From WLMZ01 sp031367435 (lineage in GTDB: Bacteria > Actinomycetota > Acidimicrobiia > Acidimicrobiales > Ilumatobacteraceae), in contig JANLPV010000048.1 of assembly GCA_031367435.1 (NCBI GenBank), positions 121,621-185,620 on the forward strand: 64,000 nucleotides of DNA, read 5' to 3'. Every line of letters begins with the position of its first letter. The first letter of the stretch is position 1. Made by a program: the position numbers and the translations under genes. Of this stretch, positions 7,371 to 15,375 are shown piece by piece. The notes below the pieces were generated by a model, which was given only the letters and a program-made list of their open reading frames with translations, was not told the DNA's origin and searched no databases.

Positions 7371-8675
7371 ATGACGACCGACCCAAACAGCCCATATCTG
7401 ATCGTCTCGTCCGACAGCCACGCCGGTCTGCCCACCGAGGACTACCGCCAATATCTGTCATCGAAGGTGTATCCGCAGTTCGACGAATTCCTCAGCGAAC
7501 GCAGTGCCGCGCTCGAGGCCAGCACGCGGTTGGGTGTGCGCAACGAGGACTACGCAAAGAAGTGGTTCGAAGAACACGAAGAGGCGTTGCGTAGCGGTTG
7601 GGATGCGGATCGACGCGACCTCGAGCTCGACGGCGATGGTGTTGCCGGCGAGGTCGTATTCCCCGATGCCGATGCCGTTGAGAGCCGTACCTGTGTGCCG
7701 TTCGGTGCCGGGCTTGGCCTGTCTGGTGACATGGATCCTGTGCTCGGTCTTGCCGGAGCGCAGGCCCACAACCGCTGGCTTGCCGACCTGTGCTCGAACA
7801 GCCCTGAGCGTCGCAAGGGTGTGGCCCTCGTGCCGATCACGGCCCCGATGCCAGAGGTGCTCGCCGAGATCCGGCGCATCAAGGCCGATGGTCTCGGAGC
7901 CGTGATGATTCCGGCAATGTGGATGAATCAGTTGCCGTATCACGATCGCACCTACGACCCGGTGTGGGCGCTGTGCGAGGAGATGAACCTCCCGATCGTC
8001 ACACACTCAGGCCCAGCGGCGCGTAGCGAATACGGCGATCACCTCGGCATCTACGTCACCGAAGTCACATGGTGGCCCGCGCGTCCGATGTGGTTCATGT
8101 TGTGGTCTGGCGTGTTCGAGCGCTATCCGAAATTGAAATTCGGCGTCACCGAGGCCGGCTGTTGGTGGCTCCCTGCGCTGATGTGGTTCTGGGATCGACT
8201 TTTCCTCGGGCAGAAGGGCACCGAAAAGTTGGGCCTCGATCCGTTCAAAGGATCGGTCTCGATGCCGCCGTCTGACTACATCGATCGCAACTGTTTCATC
8301 GGCGCATCGAACACCAAGCGTCGCGAATTGGGCATGCGCTATGAGATTGGTGTCGACAACATTTTGTGGGGGAACGACTTTCCGCATCCGGAAGGCACAT
8401 GGCCACACACACGGTCGTGGTTGCAGAAGACCTTCCATGACATTCCCATAGAGGAGACGCGTCGCATGGTCGGTCTTGCCGCAGCCGAGGTGTACGGATT
8501 CGACCTTGCCGCGCTGGCACCGCACGCCGAGCGCATCGGGCCGACACCGAGAGAGTTCGGCCAAGTCACCGACGATGACCCGACGGGCGATCGTTTGGTT
8601 GCTCGCTGGGATTCGGCCAAGTCGGTGGGTCGGCATTGGCTGACCGATCACGACTTTCCCCTGCTCGACATCTGA
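7371..8675 (+). CDS. Amidohydrolase family protein (COG2159), second copy
   Basis: A 434-residue amidohydrolase-2 protein, distantly paralogous to the cassette's first gene. It shows VSSDSHAGLPTEDYR at the N terminus (DxH variant of the metal site), a central IVTHSGP, GVTEAGCWWLP, and the catalytic aspartate in LWGNDFPHPEGTWPHTR. The ATG follows GAAAGAAAG. The paralogues differ in length and around the active site, so they probably handle consecutive or different substrates rather than being redundant. Last gene of the cassette; no terminator seen, but a palindromic promoter region for the next gene follows. Confidence 0.85.
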   Translation: MTTDPNSPYLIVSSDSHAGLPTEDYRQYLSSKVYPQFDEFLSERSAALEASTRLGVRNEDYAKKWFEEHEEALRSGWDADRRDLELDGDGVAGEVVFPDADAVESRTCVPFGAGLGLSGDMDPVLGLAGAQAHNRWLADLCSNSPERRKGVALVPITAPMPEVLAEIRRIKADGLGAVMIPAMWMNQLPYHDRTYDPVWALCEEMNLPIVTHSGPAARSEYGDHLGIYVTEVTWWPARPMWFMLWSGVFERYPKLKFGVTEAGCWWLPALMWFWDRLFLGQKGTEKLGLDPFKGSVSMPPSDYIDRNCFIGASNTKRRELGMRYEIGVDNILWGNDFPHPEGTWPHTRSWLQKTFHDIPIEETRRMVGLAAAEVYGFDLAALAPHAERIGPTPREFGQVTDDDPTGDRLVARWDSAKSVGRHWLTDHDFPLLDI

Positions 8676-8702
8676 CGCCAAATTCTCCCCGTCGTCACCC
8701 CT

Positions 8703-8745
8703 CAGCAATTCCCGATTGATTTTGTCGGGAATTGCTGGGTATGCT
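8703..8745 (+). promoter_or_regulatory. Palindrome overlapping the metY promoter
   Basis: CAGCAATTCCCGA (8703-8715) and TCGGGAATTGCTG (8725-8737) form a perfect 13-bp inverted repeat around a 9-nt centre. A plausible sigma-70-type promoter overlaps it: TTGATT (8716-8721) in the centre and TATGCT (8740-8745) 18 nt further on. This suggests a repressor operator covering the -35 element. It could instead act in RNA as an end-of-transcript hairpin for the upstream cassette, though no T-run follows. About 70 nt then separate it from the metY start. Confidence 0.55.
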
Positions 8746-8818
8746 CACCGACGTCATCGAGCAAGGACGATCTGTTCCGACTCGAGCGCCTATCCGAGCA
8801 CCACTAAGGGGAATCGTC

Positions 8819-10138
8819 ATGAGCAATCCAAACTGGGGTTTTGAGACCCGCCAGATCCATGTCGGCGGCGAGCCCGATCCCACCACAGGCGCGCGCGCCG
8901 TACCGATCTACCAGACGACGAGCTATCAGTTCCGTGACTCCGAGCACGCCAAGAACCTGTTCGCATTGGCCGAGATCGGCAACATTTATACGCGCATCAT
9001 GAACCCCACACAGCTCGCGTTGGAGTCGCGCATCAACTCGCTCGAGGGTGGTTGCATGACGGCGGTCGGTCTACCTGGCGCTCTTGTCGTTGCTTCTGGC
9101 CAATCCGCTGAGACATTGGCGATCCTTACCTTGGTCGAGGCTGGTGGGCATATCGTTGCGTCTCCATCGCTGTACGGCGGCACCTACAACTTGCTCCATC
9201 ACACGCTTCCGAAGCTGGGCATTCATGTGTCGTTCGTCGCCGATCCGCACGACCTCGAGCAGTGGCGTAGCGCGATCCGTCCGAACACCAAACTGTTCTT
9301 CGGCGAGGTGCTCGCCAACCCGAAGAACGACGTGTTCGATATTGAGGGCGTGAGCAAGGTGGCGCACGACAACGGGATTCCGCTGATGGTGGACAACACC
9401 ATTCCGACGCCGTATCTCATTCGCCCGTTCGAGTGGGGTGCCGACATCATCGTGCATAGCCTCACCAAGTTCATTGGCGGTCATGGCACATCGATTGGTG
9501 GCGCGATCATCGACGGCGGCACGTTTGATTACGCGGCGAGCGGACGGTTCCCGAATATGACCGAGCCGGATCCGAGCTACCACGGCTTGCCGTATTTCCC
9601 GGCCTTGGGCCATGGGGCTTTCATCATCAAAGCACGTGTTCAGATTCTCCGCGACCTCGGCGCGGCGATCTCGCCGTTCAACGCGTTCTTGCTCTTGCAG
9701 GGTATTGAGACGTTGAGCCTGCGCATGGAGCGCCACTTCTCGAACACCGCCAAAGTCGCTGAGTTTCTGGTCGGCCGCGACGACGTTCTCAGCGTCAACT
9801 ACGCCGGCCTGGCGAGCAGCCCGTGGCACGAGCGTGCCAAGCGGTACGGCGGCGGTAAGGGCTACGGCTCAGTCATCGCGTTCGAAATTGCGGGTGGCAT
9901 CGCCGCGGGGCAAAAGTTCGTCGAGGGCGTGAAACTGCACAGTCATGTGGCCAACATCGGCGACGTGCGCAGCTTGGTGATCCATCCGGCGAGCACCACG
10001 CACAGCCAACTCACCGAGCTCGAGCAGGCAACCGCTGGTGTGACCCCCGGATTGGTACGCCTGAGTGTCGGTCTCGAATCGATCGACGACATCCTCGCCG
10101 ATCTCGAGTTGGGGTTTGCCGCAGCGCAGGCTGGCTGA
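8819..10138 (+). CDS. metY: O-acetylhomoserine sulfhydrylase (aminocarboxypropyltransferase)
   Basis: A 439-residue PLP enzyme of the Cys/Met metabolism family that makes homocysteine from O-acetylhomoserine and sulfide. The ATG at 8819 is preceded by AAGGGGAA. Diagnostic blocks are WGFETRQIHVGGEPDPTTGARAVP at the start, IYTRIMNPT, and the PLP lysine K217 in VHSLTKFIGGHGTSIGG. Length is normal for MetY, longer than cystathionine lyases. It stands alone, without a metX neighbour, behind the palindromic promoter. Confidence 0.93.
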   Translation: MSNPNWGFETRQIHVGGEPDPTTGARAVPIYQTTSYQFRDSEHAKNLFALAEIGNIYTRIMNPTQLALESRINSLEGGCMTAVGLPGALVVASGQSAETLAILTLVEAGGHIVASPSLYGGTYNLLHHTLPKLGIHVSFVADPHDLEQWRSAIRPNTKLFFGEVLANPKNDVFDIEGVSKVAHDNGIPLMVDNTIPTPYLIRPFEWGADIIVHSLTKFIGGHGTSIGGAIIDGGTFDYAASGRFPNMTEPDPSYHGLPYFPALGHGAFIIKARVQILRDLGAAISPFNAFLLLQGIETLSLRMERHFSNTAKVAEFLVGRDDVLSVNYAGLASSPWHERAKRYGGGKGYGSVIAFEIAGGIAAGQKFVEGVKLHSHVANIGDVRSLVIHPASTTHSQLTELEQATAGVTPGLVRLSVGLESIDDILADLELGFAAAQAG

Positions 10139-10180
10139 GTACCAACCGGCTCTACATGGCTCAGCTCTGCAGGCGCAGCA

Positions 10181-11059
10181 CTACATGTCGTCGGGGAACT
10201 CGAGGTCTTTCAAGAAGGCCTCGAGTTCTGCGGCGAGATCGTCACCCGTGGGCAACATTGCCTCAGATCGCTGATCGAACTGCCGCTCGAGCATGCGCAC
10301 ATAGCCACTTGCCTGCGCGTCCTCGGCAACGGCTTCGTCGTGCAGCGATTGCCATCGTTCGATTTCGGCGGCGAGCTCAACATGGTCGGTGGGCACGCCG
10401 AGTACGTGCTCGAGGTGATGCAGTAACGCAGCCGATGACTTAGGGTGCTGCGCGTTGCCGAGATAGTGAGGCACGCCGACACGCAACGAGATTGCCGGCA
10501 AGTCGAGTTTTTCGAGGCGCTCCTGCAGCACGCCGACGACGCCAGTGATGCCCTGATACTGCGGGCGGCTGAGGCCGAGGCGGCGGACGAGTTCGTCGTT
10601 CGTGGAACTTCCCACCACCACTGGCACGCGACTGTGTGGCACCGCGTCGGCGTTGGCGCCGATGGTTACTACCAATTCACAGCTCAGGCGAAGTGCCAAC
10701 GCCGAGATGCAGTCGCAATACGTGCTCCAGCGCACGTGGGGCTCCACACCAGACAACACCACAAGATCGTGCGGGCCGCCGGGAAAACGCGCGAGACGAA
10801 AATCGTTGGTCGGCCAGCGGATGTTGCGCACTTCGTCGTCGTCGAACCACACCTCCGGTCGCTCTTGCGTGAAGTCGTAGAACGGATCTGGGTCGATACT
10901 TGCGACGACCGGAGCGACACGATCGCGTAAGAGCCATTCGAGGGCGCCCGTAGCGGTGGCAGAGGCGTCGAACCAACCGGTGAGCGCGACGATCATGATT
11001 GGTCGCTTCAGCGGGGACAAGCCTTCGGTGTGGGTAGTGAGTACGTCGTCGACTCGCAT
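10181..11059 (-). CDS. PAC2 family protein (Rv2125-like)
   Basis: A 292-residue protein starting MRVDDVLTTHTEGLSPL, with the PAC2 (proteasome assembly chaperone) domain: PIMIVALTGWFDASATATGALEWLL, VVLSGVEPHVRW, VVTIGANADAVPHSRVPVV and a C-terminal helical tail. Length matches the mycobacterial Rv2125 family. Actinobacterial members are thought to relate to proteasome function, but their role is not settled. It lies 4 nt downstream of serC and is probably co-transcribed with it. Confidence 0.8.
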   Translation of the reverse strand: MRVDDVLTTHTEGLSPLKRPIMIVALTGWFDASATATGALEWLLRDRVAPVVASIDPDPFYDFTQERPEVWFDDDEVRNIRWPTNDFRLARFPGGPHDLVVLSGVEPHVRWSTYCDCISALALRLSCELVVTIGANADAVPHSRVPVVVGSSTNDELVRRLGLSRPQYQGITGVVGVLQERLEKLDLPAISLRVGVPHYLGNAQHPKSSAALLHHLEHVLGVPTDHVELAAEIERWQSLHDEAVAEDAQASGYVRMLERQFDQRSEAMLPTGDDLAAELEAFLKDLEFPDDM

Positions 11060-11063
11060 GGCG

Positions 11064-12200
11064 TCAGTCTTGCAGCGCCGCTGCGACGTAGTCGATGCAA
11101 TGCGTGAGTGCAACAACGTCGTCGGGCTCGATCGCAGGAAACATGCCGACGCGGAGCTGGTTGCGACCCAACTTGCGATAGCTGTCGGTATCGACGATGC
11201 CGTTAGCGCGAAGTGCGCTGCACACATCATTGGCGTCTACGCCCGACAGGTCGATTGTGCCGACGACTTCACTGCGTTTGGCTGGGTCGGTCACGAACGG
11301 GGTGGCCCAGTCGCGAGCATCGGCCCAGTGGTAGAGGGCGCTCGACGACGCTTTGCTGCGTTGGTTGGCCCATGCCAGGCCGCCGTTGCTGAGCATCCAC
11401 CGCAGCTGTTCATTCAGCATGATCAGCGTTGCCAGAGCGGGGGTGTTGTACGTCTGGTTGAGCACGCTGTTGTCGAGCGCGATCTTGAGATCGAGCGATG
11501 CAGGCACCCATCGCTTGCTCGCATTGATTGTGTGTATGCGTTCGAGTGCGGCCGGTGAGCATGCCGCCAACCACAGGCCGCCATCGCTCGCGAATGACTT
11601 CTGCGGCGCGAAGTAGTACACATCGACCTCGGTGGGATCCCACAACAAGCCGCCGGCGGCCGAGGTGGCGTCGACCACCACCAATGAGTCCGCGGCAATG
11701 CCAGTTGGCCGACGAAGCGGCATCATCACGCCGGTGGAAGTTTCGTTGTGGGTGAGCGCGTAAACATCGGCACCATCTACCACCGACAGGGCGGGATGAT
11801 CACCAACGTCACTGCGCACGATGGTGGGTTCATCGAGATGCGGTGCTGCGGCGACGGCCTCCGCGAATTTGGATGAGAACTCACCGAACACCGCGTGAAC
11901 GCTGTGATTTCGTACGAGACCGAAGGTGGCGATGTCCCAGAACACGGTTGATCCGCCGTTGCCAAGCACGATCTCCCAACCGTCGTCGAGACCGAATAGA
12001 TCTGACAATCCCGACCGAATCGATCCGACCAAATTCTTCACCGGGGGCTGGCGGTGGCTGGTGCCGAGAAGTGTGCTGCCAGACATCGCAAGTGCCGTGA
12101 CTTGCTCAGGCCGCACCTTCGATGGGCCGCACCCGAAACGCCCGTCAATCGGCACGAGGTGGCGCGGAATGGAAATGGAGCGTGGGTCCGTCGCTGTCAC
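11064..12200 (-). CDS. serC: Phosphoserine aminotransferase
   Basis: A 378-residue PLP enzyme converting 3-phosphohydroxypyruvate to phosphoserine. Actinobacterial-type signatures are DGRFGCGPSKVRPEQ (19-33), GTSHRQPPVKNLVGSIRSGL (46-65), LGNGGSTVFWD and the PLP lysine K201 in FAPQKSFASDGG. The start is a GTG at 12200, giving an N terminus similar in length to mycobacterial SerC. The divergent aminotransferase starts only about 10-19 nt away, so promoters must overlap coding ends or transcripts must be leaderless. Confidence 0.92.
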   Translation of the reverse strand: MTATDPRSISIPRHLVPIDGRFGCGPSKVRPEQVTALAMSGSTLLGTSHRQPPVKNLVGSIRSGLSDLFGLDDGWEIVLGNGGSTVFWDIATFGLVRNHSVHAVFGEFSSKFAEAVAAAPHLDEPTIVRSDVGDHPALSVVDGADVYALTHNETSTGVMMPLRRPTGIAADSLVVVDATSAAGGLLWDPTEVDVYYFAPQKSFASDGGLWLAACSPAALERIHTINASKRWVPASLDLKIALDNSVLNQTYNTPALATLIMLNEQLRWMLSNGGLAWANQRSKASSSALYHWADARDWATPFVTDPAKRSEVVGTIDLSGVDANDVCSALRANGIVDTDSYRKLGRNQLRVGMFPAIEPDDVVALTHCIDYVAAALQD

Positions 12201-12218
12201 TGTGCCAGCATGTCAGCT

Positions 12219-13445
12219 ATGAGTTCGTCTTCCTCCATGGGTTCTGTTACACCGCGCCGCGCCTCCGCGCGCCTTGCTTCGATCGCGGAGTCGGCCACGC
12301 TTGCCGTTGACGCAAAGGCCAAGGCGCTGAAGGCCACCGGTGAGAACGTCATCGGGTTCGGAGCTGGCGAACCCGATTTCCCCACGCCCGATCACATCGT
12401 CGAGGCAGCAGTTGCGGCGTGTCGTGACGTAAAGAACCATCGCTATACACCTGCAGCGGGCCTCCCCGAATTGCGTGAAGCCATTGCCGTCAAGACGTTG
12501 CGTGACAGCGGATTCGAAACGACGGCCAATCAGGTGTTGGTTACATGTGGCGGCAAGCACGCAGTGTTTACGGCTTTCGCTGCCCTGTGTGATCCTGGCG
12601 ACGAGGTGATCCTGCCGGCACCGTATTGGACGACGTACCCCGAGGCTGTCACTCTCGCCGGTGGGGTACCCGTGGTCATTGAGACATCCGAAGAGACGGG
12701 CTTTCGGGTGACCGTCGAGCAGCTCGAGGCTGCGCTCACCTCGCGCACAAAGGTGCTGCTGTTCGTGTCGCCCGACAACCCCAGTGGCGCGGTGTACCCA
12801 CCCGAAGAGGTGGAGGCGATCGGCCGTTGGGCAGTGGAGAAGGGCGTCTGGGTAATCACCGACGAAATCTACGAACACCTCACCTACGGCCCTCATCGCT
12901 TTGTCTCGATGCCCACCCTGGTGCCCGACATTGCCGATCAGTGCGTGATCGTGAACGGGGTCGCCAAGACCTATGCGATGACCGGGTGGCGCGTTGGTTG
13001 GATGATCGGTCCGAACGATGTGATGAAGGCAGCGATCAACTTCCAGTCACACGCGACGTCAAATGTGAGCAACGTTGCGCAACGTGCCGCGCTTGCTGCC
13101 GTGAGCGGAGACCTGTCGGCGGTACACATGATGCGCGAGGCATTCGAGCGCCGCGGCCGCATCATGCATTCGATGCTCAACGACATTCCGGGTGTCACGT
13201 GCATCGAGCCGCAGGGTGCGTTCTACTGCTTCGCCAACATGAAGGGGCTTCTTGACCGACCACTCAGTGGCCACGTGTCGCGCAGCTCACTTGAGTTGTC
13301 CGAGGTCGTGCTCAGCCATTCCAAAGTCGCGTTCGTGCCAGGCGAGGCGTTTGGCGCGCCTGGTTACGCGCGCTTCTCCTTCGCGCTCGGTGACGACGAT
13401 CTCATCGAAGGCATTCGTCGTATCGGCGAGTTCGTCGCCGGTTAG
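12219..13445 (+). CDS. aspC: Aspartate-type aminotransferase (class I/II)
   Basis: A 408-residue PLP aminotransferase of the Ib aspartate aminotransferase subgroup. Motifs are GFGAGEPDFPTPDHI (46-60), the cofactor-contact DEIYEH (215-220), the PLP lysine K250 in VNGVAKTYAMTGWRVGW, and SPDNPSGAV. Possible starts are ATG 12210, 12219 and 12237; 12219 is chosen as the first Ser-rich one, without clear ribosome-binding support. It is divergent from serC and its stop overlaps the stop of the TPP enzyme by 4 nt on the other strand. Aspartate is the likely amino donor. Confidence 0.88.
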   Translation: MSSSSSMGSVTPRRASARLASIAESATLAVDAKAKALKATGENVIGFGAGEPDFPTPDHIVEAAVAACRDVKNHRYTPAAGLPELREAIAVKTLRDSGFETTANQVLVTCGGKHAVFTAFAALCDPGDEVILPAPYWTTYPEAVTLAGGVPVVIETSEETGFRVTVEQLEAALTSRTKVLLFVSPDNPSGAVYPPEEVEAIGRWAVEKGVWVITDEIYEHLTYGPHRFVSMPTLVPDIADQCVIVNGVAKTYAMTGWRVGWMIGPNDVMKAAINFQSHATSNVSNVAQRAALAAVSGDLSAVHMMREAFERRGRIMHSMLNDIPGVTCIEPQGAFYCFANMKGLLDRPLSGHVSRSSLELSEVVLSHSKVAFVPGEAFGAPGYARFSFALGDDDLIEGIRRIGEFVAG

Positions 13446-15190
13446 AGCTGCTGCGCAGCCAGAGCGGATGCCCGTAACGCGCTGAGTGTTGTGCGACTTG
13501 TGCTGACGTCGGCAGATAATTGCAGGTGCAACAATGTTGGGGTTTCACGCGCCAATGCCTGTGCGAACAACGGCTCGAAATTAGCGGTGTTTGCGAGTGT
13601 TTCGCCATGCCACCCGTATGCCCTCGCCAAGGCTGCGAAGTCGGGGTTGAACAGATCGCTTCCGCTGACTCGTCCGGGGTATTCACGCTCTTGGTGCATG
13701 CGAATTGTGCCGTAGGTGCCGTTGTCGACGACGATGCTGATGAGTCGCTTCGCTCCATAGCCGGTAGCCGTCGCGAGCTCCTGACCGGTCATCAAGAAGT
13801 CGCCGTCGCCGGCAATGTTCACGACCGTGCGCTCTGGGTAGAGCAACGCCGCAGCCACCGCGGCAGGTACGCCGTAGCCCATTGCACCCGACGTCGGCGC
13901 GAGCTGCGTGCGACCGGCGTGCTGCATGCCGGGGTACTGACAGAAGCGGTGCAGCCAGCCGCTGTAGTTGCCGGCGCCGTTTGTATACACCGTGTCTGCC
14001 GGGGACAAACGTTGCACGGTCTTGATCACCTCGGCCATGTCGAGCGGTTCCACCGGAGTAGCCACGAGGTTCGCGACGTAGTCGGCATTCGCGGCGGCCG
14101 TTGACGCCGCCCAAGGAAGAACGGCGGGAACTGGCAGTGACTCGAGTGCCGGCGCAGCACAGGCCATCGACGACTGCACGAGTAGATCCGCTGCGTAGAC
14201 CCGACCGAGTTCCTCGGCTCCTGCGTGAATGTGGATGAGCCTCTGTGTAGGCCGTGGAGCCTGCAGCAGCGTGTAGCCGCCTGTCGTCATCTCGCCGAGA
14301 CGGGGACCGATTGCGAGTACGAGGTCGCTGTCGCGAATGCGCTCGGCGAGTTTTGGATTGATGCCGATGCCGACGTCGCCGGCGTAGTTGGCATGGCGAT
14401 TGTCGAACAGGTCTTGGAACCGAAAAGCGCAACCAACGGGCAGTTGCCATGCCTCGGCGAAACGCTGCAGGGCGTTGCATGCCTCAGCATTCCAGCCGCT
14501 GCCGCCGACGATGACGAACGGCCGCTCGCTGCCGAGCAACATCGTGCCAAGCTCTGCGAGAGCGCCGGGCGCAGGCGCAGCGAGAGCTGGCTCGGCCCGA
14601 CGTATCACCGGCGCTGCGGTCACCTGCGTCAGCATGTCTTCGGGCAGCACCACAACGACGGGTCCCGGACGCCCCTGCATTGCGATGTGAAATGCCCGTG
14701 AGACGTATTCGGCAAGGCGATCAGCATCGTGCACCTCGCCGACCCATTTCGCCATGCCGAGCGTGCCCGGGCCGAACATCTGGCGATAGTCAACCTCTTG
14801 AAACGCTTCGCGATCGCGCTGATCGGACGCGACCTGACCGATGAACAGCACCATCGGTGTGCTGTCTTGGAACGCGGTGTGTAATCCGATGCTGGCGTTA
14901 GTCGCGCCGGGCGCACGCGTGACCAGGCACACGCCGGGGCGACCGCTGAGTTTGCCCTGCGCCTCGGCCATGAACGCCGCGCCACCTTCTTGTCGGCAGG
15001 CGATGAAGCGAATGCGATCGCGGTGTTCGTGGAAGCCATCGAGGACAGCGAGAAAGCTCTCGCCGGGCACGCCGAAACAGGTGTCGATGCCCTGCTCGAT
15101 CAGTGCCTCGACGAGGAGATGACCGGCGATCCTGCTGCTGGCCGGCGGCGCATCGTCGCCGGTGTGAGTTCGTACGTCGCTAGTTGTCAC
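13442..15190 (-). CDS. Thiamine-pyrophosphate enzyme, acetolactate synthase-like
   Basis: A 582-residue three-domain TPP enzyme. The N-terminal domain begins SRIAGHLLVEALIEQGIDTCFGVPGESFLAVLDG, with the catalytic Glu in ACRQEGGAAFMAEA. A central domain follows, and the C-terminal TPP/Mg motif is GDGDFLMTGQELATATGYGA...DNGTYGTI. It differs clearly from the window's IlvB, has no small subunit beside it, and sits apart from branched-chain genes, so a catabolic 2-keto acid, glyoxylate or acyl-CoA substrate is as likely as pyruvate. It starts ATGACAACTAGCGACG and ends convergently on the aspartate aminotransferase. Confidence 0.82.
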   Translation of the reverse strand: MTTSDVRTHTGDDAPPASSRIAGHLLVEALIEQGIDTCFGVPGESFLAVLDGFHEHRDRIRFIACRQEGGAAFMAEAQGKLSGRPGVCLVTRAPGATNASIGLHTAFQDSTPMVLFIGQVASDQRDREAFQEVDYRQMFGPGTLGMAKWVGEVHDADRLAEYVSRAFHIAMQGRPGPVVVVLPEDMLTQVTAAPVIRRAEPALAAPAPGALAELGTMLLGSERPFVIVGGSGWNAEACNALQRFAEAWQLPVGCAFRFQDLFDNRHANYAGDVGIGINPKLAERIRDSDLVLAIGPRLGEMTTGGYTLLQAPRPTQRLIHIHAGAEELGRVYAADLLVQSSMACAAPALESLPVPAVLPWAASTAAANADYVANLVATPVEPLDMAEVIKTVQRLSPADTVYTNGAGNYSGWLHRFCQYPGMQHAGRTQLAPTSGAMGYGVPAAVAAALLYPERTVVNIAGDGDFLMTGQELATATGYGAKRLISIVVDNGTYGTIRMHQEREYPGRVSGSDLFNPDFAALARAYGWHGETLANTANFEPLFAQALARETPTLLHLQLSADVSTSRTTLSALRASALAAQQL

Positions 15191-15375
15191 GTCTCGAACC
15201 TAGCCCTAGCGAACGGTCGGTGCGTGAGGGCGGTGAGCCCTCACCGGTTGCATCGGGGCGGGATTAACCACGGACGATGTGGCACCCCACGCGTATGGTC
15301 GGGTGCGCTCGTTGCTTTCGAACCGCGAACGGTGAGTGATTCTGGAGCCACGAAAACACGAATGGAGAATTGGCC

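Noticed and set aside
8746..8818. Possible SAM riboswitch before metY
   Set aside because: The leader is only about 70 nt and I could not find the SAM-I/IV core elements; only a weak CTCG/CGAG pairing is visible. A covariance search could overturn this.
15224..15244. Inverted repeat GTGAGGG...CCCTCAC upstream of the methyltransferase, as an R-M controller (C-box)
   Set aside because: Only 7 bp with a GC-rich centre, and no controller-protein gene lies in the module; such repeats are common by chance at this GC content.
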